Assembly (NCBI GenBank): GCA_903844785.1
Contig: CAIMVB010000456.1
Coordinates: 1-5,205, forward strand
Direction: 5' to 3'
DNA length: 5,205 bases
Source: an uncultured Rhodospirillales bacterium
GTDB taxonomy: Bacteria > Pseudomonadota > Alphaproteobacteria > Acetobacterales > Acetobacteraceae
Shown here piece by piece: positions 1-5,205 of this stretch. A program made the position numbers and the translations under genes. The notes beneath the pieces are model-generated. The model was given only the letters and a program-made list of their open reading frames with translations. It ran no database searches and had not been told where the DNA came from. How positions within the stretch are numbered: position 1 is the stretch's first letter; every line of letters begins with the position of its first letter.

Positions 1-1949
1 TCCATGACCTGAGCTTCGCTCACTACGCCATGGCGCAGCCAATTGGCGATGTGCTGGCTGCTGATGCGCAAAGTCGCGCGGTCTTCCATGAGCCCGACAT
101 CATTAATATCCGGCACCTTGGAACAACCCACACCCTGATCCACCCAGCGCACCACATAGCCCAGAATGCCTTGCGCGTTATTGTCGAGTTCCGCCTGCAC
201 ATCAGCCGGAGACCAATTGGTATCGCGCGCCAGCGGCACGGTCAGAATATCATCCAGCTTCGCGCGCGGGCCGCCCTTGGTGATTTCATCCTGCCGCGCG
301 GCAACGCTGATCTGATGATAATGCAGCGCATGCAAGGTGGCGGCGGTGGGTGATGGCACCCAGGCGGTGGAAGCGCCGGCCTTGGGGTGGCCCACCTTTT
401 GGTCGAGCATCGCTGCCATGGCATCCGGCATGGCCCACATACCCTTGCCGATCTGGGCGCGCCCACGCAGCCCGCAGGCCAGGCCGGTATCCACATTCCA
501 ATCCTCATAGGCCTTGATCCAGGCGGCGCCCTTCATGTCATTCTTGCGAATGACGGCGCCCGCTTCCATGGCGGTGTGGATTTCATCGCCGGTGCGATCC
601 AGGAAGCCGGTATTGATGAAGACCACGCGATCCTTGGCCGCCGCGATGCAAGCTTTCAGGTTCACCGTGGTGCGGCGTTCCTCATCCATAATGCCCATCT
701 TCAGCGTGGCACGCTTGAGGCCGAGCACATCTTCCACGCGGGCGAACAGCGTATCCGCCCAGGCCACTTCTTCCGGCCCGTGCATTTTGGGCTTCACGAT
801 GTAAACGCTGCCGGCGCGCGAATTCAGCCGCTTGCCGCGAATATCATGAATGGCAATCACCGACGTGCAGAAGGCATCCAGAATCGTTTCCGGCACTTCC
901 GCGCCATCCAGCTTCACCGCATCAATCATCATGTGGTGGCCCACATTGCGCACCAACATCACCGAACGGCCATGCAGCGTAATCCCGCCACCCGCCGGGC
1001 GCTGAAACACACGGTCCGGGTTCAGGCGGCGCACCATGGTCTTGCCGCCCTTCTCAAAGCTTGCTTCCAGATCGCCACGCATCAGGCCAAGCCAATTGCG
1101 ATAGACCGCGACCTTGTCTTCGGCATCAACGGCGGCGACGGAATCCTCGCAATCCTGAATGGTGGTCAGCGCGCTTTCCAGCGCCACATCGGCAATGCCC
1201 GCCGGATCGGTCTTGCCGATCGGGTGCGCGCGATCGAATTTCACTTCGATATGCAGGCCGTTATTCACAAAAAGCAGCGATGATGCCGCATGCGGCTCAT
1301 CCAGGAAGCCCACGCATTGGCTAGGCCGCGCGAGGCCGGTTTTGCTGCCATCCTTCAGCGTGACTTCCAAAGCGCCGCCTTCAATGCGGTAGCCTGTGGC
1401 ATCGCCATGCGATCCCTTGGCGAGCGGCACGGCGCTATCCAGCACGCCGCGCGCATAGGCAATCACCTTCGCACCACGTTCCGGGTCATAACCCTTGCCG
1501 GAAGCCGTGCCGGGAATGGCATCCGTGCCGTACAGCGCATCATACAGGCTACCCCAGCGCGCATTGGCGGCATTCAGCGCATAGCGCGCATTGGACACAG
1601 GCACGACAAGCTGCGGCCCGGCCATGGAGGCGATTTCCGCATCCACATCGGTGGTGGCCACCGTCACTTGCGCGGGTTCCGGCAGCAGATAGCCGATTTC
1701 CTTCAGGAAGGCGGTATAGGCCGCCTGATCAATCGGCTTGGCGGGGTTGGCGCGGTGCCAGGCATCAATCTTCGCTTGCAGCGCATCGCGCTTGGCCAAC
1801 AGCGCGGCATTGGTCGGCGCCATTTCACGCAGCGTGCGTTCCATCGCTTCCCAGAAGCGCGCGGGCTCCACGCCCGTGCCGGGCAGGGCTTCGGTTTCAA
1901 TGAAATTCTTCAGAATGGGGGCAACAAAAAGCCCCTTTGATGCAGACAT
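1..1949 (-). CDS. glcB: Malate synthase G, C-terminus cut by window edge
   Basis: This enzyme condenses glyoxylate with acetyl-CoA and water to give malate and CoA, in the cytoplasm, as part of glyoxylate/glycolate assimilation. Reading leftward from the ATG at 1949, 649 codons are open without interruption to the window edge. E. coli malate synthase G has about 723 residues, so roughly 70-75 C-terminal residues are missing here. Aligning to E. coli from memory with an offset of 4 (8 near the end) places the key residues: E268 in [10 protein letters not shown] (E272), R334 in VRNVGHHM (R338), Mg ligands E423 in GIMDEERR (E427) and D451 in FLDRTGDE (D455), C609 in [12 protein letters not shown] (C617) and the catalytic base D623 in [14 protein letters not shown] (D631). 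The N-terminal helical clasp, the TIM barrel with its inserted alpha/beta domain and the start of the C-terminal plug are all represented. The start is supported by the family-typical N-terminus and a GGGAG ribosome binding site. The length and the inserted domain exclude the shorter isoform A (AceB). The family identification is very secure. Confidence 0.98.
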   Translation of the reverse strand, partial: MSASKGLFVAPILKNFIETEALPGTGVEPARFWEAMERTLREMAPTNAALLAKRDALQAKIDAWHRANPAKPIDQAAYTAFLKEIGYLLPEPAQVTVATTDVDAEIASMAGPQLVVPVSNARYALNAANARWGSLYDALYGTDAIPGTASGKGYDPERGAKVIAYARGVLDSAVPLAKGSHGDATGYRIEGGALEVTLKDGSKTGLARPSQCVGFLDEPHAASSLLFVNNGLHIEVKFDRAHPIGKTDPAGIADVALESALTTIQDCEDSVAAVDAEDKVAVYRNWLGLMRGDLEASFEKGGKTMVRRLNPDRVFQRPAGGGITLHGRSVMLVRNVGHHMMIDAVKLDGAEVPETILDAFCTSVIAIHDIRGKRLNSRAGSVYIVKPKMHGPEEVAWADTLFARVEDVLGLKRATLKMGIMDEERRTTVNLKACIAAAKDRVVFINTGFLDRTGDEIHTAMEAGAVIRKNDMKGAAWIKAYEDWNVDTGLACGLRGRAQIGKGMWAMPDAMAAMLDQKVGHPKAGASTAWVPSPTAATLHALHYHQISVAARQDEITKGGPRAKLDDILTVPLARDTNWSPADVQAELDNNAQGILGYVVRWVDQGVGCSKVPDINDVGLMEDRATLRISSQHIANWLRHGVVSEAQVM

Positions 1950-1956
1950 TGGCACG

Positions 1957-1961
1957 CTCCC
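1957..1961 (-). promoter_or_regulatory. Ribosome binding site of glcB
   Basis: On the minus strand this reads GGGAG and ends 7 bases before the ATG at 1949. It fixes the malate synthase start; no better-placed in-frame start is seen. Confidence 0.7.
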
Positions 1962-2004
1962 GAACAAGGGGCAGGTCTTGGCCCGCCCGTAGAATCCGAA
2001 GGGT

Positions 2005-2033
2005 TCCATAAAAGGAAAGAGACGGCGGGGCAA
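2005..2033 (-). promoter_or_regulatory. Weak sigma70-like promoter candidate for glcB
   Basis: On the minus strand TTGCCC (2033-2028) is followed after exactly 17 bases by TATGGA (2010-2005). This is 4/6 and 3/6 to the -35 and -10 consensus. A start near 1998 would leave a leader of about 50 bases before glcB. The spacing is ideal but the boxes are weak, and such matches arise by chance in a region this size. Treat it as a candidate only. Confidence 0.25.
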
Positions 2034-2045
2034 ACCGGGCGGGGG

Positions 2046-2072
2046 CTTGCGGGAAGCCGCGGGCGGCGCAAG
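2046..2072. promoter_or_regulatory. Inverted repeat in divergent intergenic region, possible operator or leader hairpin
   Basis: CTTGCG (2046-2051) is repeated inverted as CGCAAG (2067-2072), with a 15-base spacer. Inside the same stretch, GCCGC and GCGGC (2056-2060 and 2063-2067) form a second small dyad around GG. The element lies 33 bases upstream of the hydrolase start and about 100 bases upstream of glcB. It could be a regulator binding site or fold as RNA in the leader of the rightward transcript. The arms are short and the region is GC-rich, so chance is a real alternative. No regulator gene is visible in the window to pair with it. Confidence 0.25.
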
Positions 2073-2090
2073 GCTAGACCCATAGAAATT

Positions 2091-2097
2091 GAGGAAA
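2091..2097 (+). promoter_or_regulatory. Ribosome binding site of the GGT-family gene
   Basis: GAGGAAA lies 7 bases before the ATG at 2105. It is a strong, well-placed Shine-Dalgarno sequence and decides this start over internal ATG codons. Confidence 0.75.
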
Positions 2098-2104
2098 CCG
2101 CATC

Positions 2105-3679
2105 ATGGCCTATACCCCGCCCCTTCATACTTCCCAGCATTGGCACATCACCAAGCCTGCCGCTTCTGGCCGCAAGGGCATGGTGGCGTCCCAGGCGCGC
2201 GGCGCGGCAGAGGCAGGTGTGGCCATTCTGGAAGCCGGCGGCACGGCGGCGGATGCGGCGGTGGCCACGGCCTTTGCGTTGGCGACGCTGGAGCCCTGGA
2301 ATAGCGGCCTTGGTGGCATTGGCTTCGCGCAGGTGATGGCGCCCGGCGGCGCGGCCGAGACCTTTGATTTCGGCCCGGTTTCCCCACGCGGCCTGAAGCC
2401 TTCCGCCTTCCCCATGACGGGCCAGATGAAGGCCGATTTGTTCACCTGGCCGGAAGTGCTGGAAGACCGCAATGTGCATGGCCCGCTTTCCTTCGCCATC
2501 CCCTCAGCGGTTGCCGGCTATATGGAATTGCATGCGCGCCATGGCCGCATGCCGATCAAAGATGTGCTGGCGCCGGCGGTGGCGCTGGCGAAGCGCGGCC
2601 TGGCTCAGGATTGGTTCACCACGCTGAAAGTGGCCAATTCCGCTTCCGTGCTGAAGCTTTATGCGGAATCCGTGCGGATTTACCTGCCGGGCGGCCTGCC
2701 GCCCGTGGCGCCTTATCAGGGTGCGCCCGGCTTCTTCCAGCAGGGCAATCTGGCCGCGACGCTGGAACGCCTGGCCCATGCCGGTTTGGCGGATTTCTAC
2801 ACGGGCGATATCGCCGCCGCCATCGCCGCCGATTGCAAGGAAATGGGCGCCTTCGTCAGCGCCGAGGATTTGGCGCAATGCAAGGCGCGCGTGCTGCCGG
2901 CGCTGGAAGCCGAATGGCGCGGCAAGCGGCTGTTCCTGGCCAATGGCCTGACCGCCGCGCCCACGCTGCTGCGCGTCCTGGAAGGGATGAAAGGCGCGGA
3001 TTTCTCCGGCAAGGCGCCCTCCACCGCTTGGTATGCACAATTGGCGCGCGTGCTGCGCGCGGCCTATGCGGAGCGCCTGGCCGGGCTTGGCGATGCCGAA
3101 CCAAAAGCCGCTGAATCCTGCACCACCCATCTGACGGTTGCGGACAAGAACGGCATGATGGTCGCCATGACCACCACGTTGCTGTCCAGCATGGGCAGCC
3201 GCGTGGTGCTGCCGAAATCGGGCGTGCTCATGAACAATGGCGTGATGTGGTTCGACCCGCGGCCAGAGGCAAAGAACGCCATCGCGCCCGGCAAGCGCCC
3301 GCTGACGAATATGTGCCCGGTGATTGCCGCCGAGGGTGACAAGCCCGTGATTGCCACGGGTGCATCCGGCGGGCGGCGCATCATGGCGTCTGTCTTCCAG
3401 ATGCTGTCCTTTGTTTCTGATTTCGGCATGGGGCCTGAAGCGGCGGCGCATCATCCAAGGCTTGATGTCTCAGGCCCTGAAGGCGTTACCGCCGATATCC
3501 GGCTGGGCGCGGAAACCCTGGCAGCGCTGGCGGCGGAAGATACGGTGACGGAAGTGGAACACGCCGTGCTGCCGGTGAATTTCGCCTGCCCCAATCTGAT
3601 CCAGATTGGCGCGGATGGGCTTCGCACCGGCATCACCGACGCCATGAGCCCATGGAGTGCGGCTTTGGCCGAAGCCTGA
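2105..3679 (+). CDS. Gamma-glutamyltransferase-family Ntn hydrolase, non-canonical substrate pocket
   Basis: This is a complete 524-residue member of the GGT family (about 500-590 residues), whose precursors cleave themselves before a threonine that then acts as the N-terminal nucleophile. The N-terminal fold signature is clear: GMVASQARGAAEAGVAILE (25-43), AGGTAADAAVATAFAL (44-59) and EPWNSGLGGIGF (63-74). The self-cleavage site is ESC|TTHLTVADKNG, making T340 the nucleophile and predicting subunits of 339 and 185 residues. The partner T358 and the oxyanion glycines G422-G423 (GASGGRR) are kept. Ungapped comparison with E. coli GGT over the catalytic block, from memory, shows other pocket residues changed: N411 to L360, Q430 to G379, D433 to W382, and S462-S463 to T401-N402. 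The R114 position in the DFR motif appears as DFG (G90). The small-subunit motif NNGVMWFDPRP marks the GGT-like branch rather than classical glutathione hydrolase. There is no signal peptide, so it is probably cytoplasmic. It is likely co-transcribed with the binding-protein gene 21 bp downstream. The family is certain; the substrate (gamma-glutamyl compound, other amide or acylated molecule) is not known. Confidence 0.93.
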   Translation: MAYTPPLHTSQHWHITKPAASGRKGMVASQARGAAEAGVAILEAGGTAADAAVATAFALATLEPWNSGLGGIGFAQVMAPGGAAETFDFGPVSPRGLKPSAFPMTGQMKADLFTWPEVLEDRNVHGPLSFAIPSAVAGYMELHARHGRMPIKDVLAPAVALAKRGLAQDWFTTLKVANSASVLKLYAESVRIYLPGGLPPVAPYQGAPGFFQQGNLAATLERLAHAGLADFYTGDIAAAIAADCKEMGAFVSAEDLAQCKARVLPALEAEWRGKRLFLANGLTAAPTLLRVLEGMKGADFSGKAPSTAWYAQLARVLRAAYAERLAGLGDAEPKAAESCTTHLTVADKNGMMVAMTTTLLSSMGSRVVLPKSGVLMNNGVMWFDPRPEAKNAIAPGKRPLTNMCPVIAAEGDKPVIATGASGGRRIMASVFQMLSFVSDFGMGPEAAAHHPRLDVSGPEGVTADIRLGAETLAALAAEDTVTEVEHAVLPVNFACPNLIQIGADGLRTGITDAMSPWSAALAEA

Positions 3680-3689
3680 ACCAAGAAAA

Positions 3690-3694
3690 AGGGA
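3690..3694 (+). promoter_or_regulatory. Ribosome binding site of the substrate-binding protein gene
   Basis: AGGGA lies 6 bases before the ATG at 3701, inside the 21-bp gap after the hydrolase stop codon. Together with the signal peptide that begins at this ATG, it supports the start. The gap has no terminator-like hairpin, consistent with read-through from the upstream gene. Confidence 0.6.
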
Positions 3695-3700
3695 AACGTC

Positions 3701-5205
3701 ATGAAACGTCGTCATTTGCTGCAAGGGGCCGCGGCTTTCGCCGGTGCCTCGGGCCTTGCCTCGCCCTTGCTGGCGCAGCCAGCGCGCGCAACCACATTGC
3801 GCTTCGTGCCGCAGGCCAATCTGACCGCGCTTGATCCCATCTGGACCAGCGCGATTGTCACGCAAATGCACGGCTATCATGTGTATGACACGCTCTATGC
3901 CGTGGATGGCCAGCAGCGCGCGCGCCCGCAAATGGCCGCGGGGCATGATGTTTCCGCCGATGGCCGCGTGTGGCGCATCCGCCTGCGTGAGGGGCTTTTC
4001 TTCCATGATGGGGAACCGGTGCGCGCGGCGGATTGCGCCGCATCACTGGCGCGCTGGTCGCGGCGTGATCCTTTCGGGCAAATCCTGGCCGCGCAGGTGG
4101 AAGAATGGCGCGCGGCGGATGATCGCACGCTGGAAATCCGCCTGAAGCGCCCTTTCCCGCTGTTACTGGATGCCTTGGCCAAGCCTGATTCGAATGTGCC
4201 CTTCATCATGCCCGAAAGGCTGGCGAAAACCGATGCCGGCACGCAAGTAAGTGAGGTGATCGGCAGCGGCCCCTATCGCTTCATGCGCGATGAATTCGTC
4301 TCTGGCAGCCGCGTGGTTTATATGCGGAATGATCGCTACCAGCCGCGCAATGAGCCATCAGATTGGGCATCCGGTGGCAAGGTCGCGCATTTCCCGCGTA
4401 TTGAATGGCACATCCTGCCAGACCCCGCGACGGCGGCGGCGGCGCTGCAATCGGGCGAGGTTGATTGGCTGGAACAACCGCTGGCCGATCTGGTGCCAAC
4501 GCTACAGCGCAACCGCAATATCGAAGTCGGCATTCTGAACCCAACCGGCTTGATGAGCATTATGCGCTTGAACCATCTGCAAGCGCCCTTCAATAATCTG
4601 AAGATACGGCAAGCGGTGGCTTTGGCCGTGGATCAGACAGATTATATGCGCTCAACGCTCGGTGATGATCGCAGCATTTGGCAGGAATGCCGCAGCCTAT
4701 TCCCATGCGGCACGCCTTATGGGGTTGAGAACCTCTCGGAGTTTAACGCCCCGCCGCGTAACCTGGACCGCGCCCGCGCAGCGCTGCAAGCAAGCGGTTA
4801 TAATGGCGAGAAGGTTGTCATCATCAACCCGACGGATTTCCCGCTGATTGGCCCGCATGGGCAGGTGACCGCGGATCGGCTGCGCCGCATTGGCATGAAT
4901 GTGGAATTGGCGGAAACCGATTGGGGCACGGTGGTGCAGCGCCGTGTGCGCACGGAACCTGCCGAGCGCGGCGGGTGGAGTATTTTCCACACCTATGGAT
5001 CATCACTCGCTTATCTGAACCCGGCAGTGAGCTCCCTGGTGAAGGGCCCGGGCGCAACCGGGTGGTTCGGCTGGTATGACAGCCCGGCGATGCAGGAACG
5101 CATCCAGGCCTGGTTTGATGCGCCGGATGCGGCGCGGCAAAAGGCGCTGGCGGATGAGATCAATAAGCGGGCGCAGGATGATGTTGCCACCATCCCGCTT
5201 GGGCA
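3701..5205 (+). CDS. ABC transporter substrate-binding protein, family 5 (peptide/nickel type), C-terminus cut by window edge
   Basis: This is an exported solute-binding protein of the DppA/OppA/GsiB class (SBP_bac_5), which captures peptides or related solutes in the periplasm and hands them to an ABC importer. 501 codons are visible and the frame is open at the right edge. Typical members have about 520-540 residues, so only some 20-40 are missing. Residues 1-30 form a signal peptide: twin arginines in KRRHLLQG, a hydrophobic Ala/Gly/Leu stretch (9-24), and a likely cut after ARA at 30 (or after LLA at 25). The twin-arginine motif is loose (RRxLLQ), so Tat export is likely but not certain. 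Family features follow: LDPIWTS (44-50), the VYDTLYAVDG segment (61-70), the WRIRLREGLFFHDGEPVRAAD block (91-111), IGSGPYRF (187-194), DPATAAAALQSGEVDW (241-256), the lobe II block FNNLKIRQAVALAVD (297-311) and the closing DDVATIPLG (493-501). The mature part has three cysteines (C112, C330, C336); the last two are close enough to form a disulfide. The ligand cannot be read from the sequence. It sits 21 bp downstream of the GGT-family gene, and permease and ATPase genes would be expected to the right. Confidence 0.95.
   Translation, partial: MKRRHLLQGAAAFAGASGLASPLLAQPARATTLRFVPQANLTALDPIWTSAIVTQMHGYHVYDTLYAVDGQQRARPQMAAGHDVSADGRVWRIRLREGLFFHDGEPVRAADCAASLARWSRRDPFGQILAAQVEEWRAADDRTLEIRLKRPFPLLLDALAKPDSNVPFIMPERLAKTDAGTQVSEVIGSGPYRFMRDEFVSGSRVVYMRNDRYQPRNEPSDWASGGKVAHFPRIEWHILPDPATAAAALQSGEVDWLEQPLADLVPTLQRNRNIEVGILNPTGLMSIMRLNHLQAPFNNLKIRQAVALAVDQTDYMRSTLGDDRSIWQECRSLFPCGTPYGVENLSEFNAPPRNLDRARAALQASGYNGEKVVIINPTDFPLIGPHGQVTADRLRRIGMNVELAETDWGTVVQRRVRTEPAERGGWSIFHTYGSSLAYLNPAVSSLVKGPGATGWFGWYDSPAMQERIQAWFDAPDAARQKALADEINKRAQDDVATIPLG

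Noticed and set aside
387..1283. Long plus-strand open frame (298 codons) opposite malate synthase G
   Set aside because: It lies wholly antisense to an unambiguous, fully conserved glcB. Its translation is rich in His, Arg, Ala and Gly with no recognisable domain, as expected for a shadow frame in GC-rich coding DNA.
1290..1940. Plus-strand open frame (216 codons) opposite the 5' half of glcB
   Set aside because: It is antisense to conserved malate synthase codons and has Arg/Gly/His-rich composition with no family features.
1..1949. Possible frameshift or internal stop in malate synthase G
   Set aside because: The full 649-codon translation is continuous, with every expected active-site motif in one frame. 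The gene is cut only by the window edge.
1981..2044. GC-rich inverted repeat (GCCCGCC near 1981, GGCGGGG near 2038) as a terminator or operator
   Set aside because: The arms are about 50 bases apart with no U-run, and both genes are transcribed outward from this region, so a terminator makes no sense. Short GC-only arms are expected by chance here.
2047..2080. Plus-strand promoter for the hydrolase gene (TTGCGG with TAGACC or AGGCTA)
   Set aside because: The -10 candidates are poor, and the TAGACC pairing has 22-base spacing. The evidence is not good enough to annotate a promoter.
1910..2479. Minus-strand open frame (189 codons) spanning the intergenic region
   Set aside because: It overlaps both the glcB start and the hydrolase 5' end, carries no recognisable motif, and would make both well-supported start regions coding on the wrong strand or frame.
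2504..3454. Minus-strand open frame (316 codons) opposite the GGT-family gene
   Set aside because: It is a shadow of a clear GGT-family gene. The composition is Arg/Gly/His/Gln-rich with no domain signature.
3470..4006. Minus-strand open frame (178 codons) across the hydrolase/binding-protein junction
   Set aside because: It is antisense to two well-identified genes, including the signal peptide and ribosome binding site of the second.

Overview
The window is a stretch of moderately high-GC bacterial chromosome. Codon use and protein style fit an alphaproteobacterium. The substrate-binding protein resembles those abundant in Rhodospirillales/Acetobacteraceae, but that assignment is from memory of the family and is tentative. 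The DNA is densely coding and holds three genes. I see no mobile elements, RNA genes, CRISPR arrays or tandem repeats.

Layout: (1) Bases 1-1949, minus strand: malate synthase G (glcB), with its start inside the window and its C-terminal end cut off by the left edge. It is intact in frame over 649 codons, and the catalytic and Mg-binding residues can all be placed. (2) Bases 1950-2104: a 155-bp divergent intergenic region with a ribosome binding site for each flanking gene, one weak sigma70-like promoter candidate for glcB, and an inverted repeat that may be an operator or 5' leader hairpin of the rightward genes. (3) Bases 2105-3679, plus strand: a complete 524-residue gamma-glutamyltransferase-family Ntn hydrolase. 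It keeps the nucleophile threonine and the oxyanion glycines but has lost most residues that hold the glutamate in classical GGT. It has no signal peptide. (4) Bases 3701-5205, plus strand: a family 5 (DppA/OppA/GsiB-like) ABC transporter substrate-binding protein with a twin-arginine-like signal peptide, running off the right edge about 20-40 residues before its expected end.

How they fit together: the hydrolase and the binding protein are only 21 bp apart on the same strand, so they are very likely co-transcribed, probably with transporter permease and ATPase genes to the right of the window. The simplest reading is an uptake-and-cleavage module: the exported protein captures a peptide or amide-like compound, the transporter imports it, and the cytoplasmic Ntn hydrolase cuts it. 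The altered pocket argues that the substrate may not be glutathione or a simple gamma-glutamyl compound. Malate synthase G is transcribed away from this module and serves glyoxylate assimilation; nothing in the sequence links the two functionally beyond sharing the upstream region.
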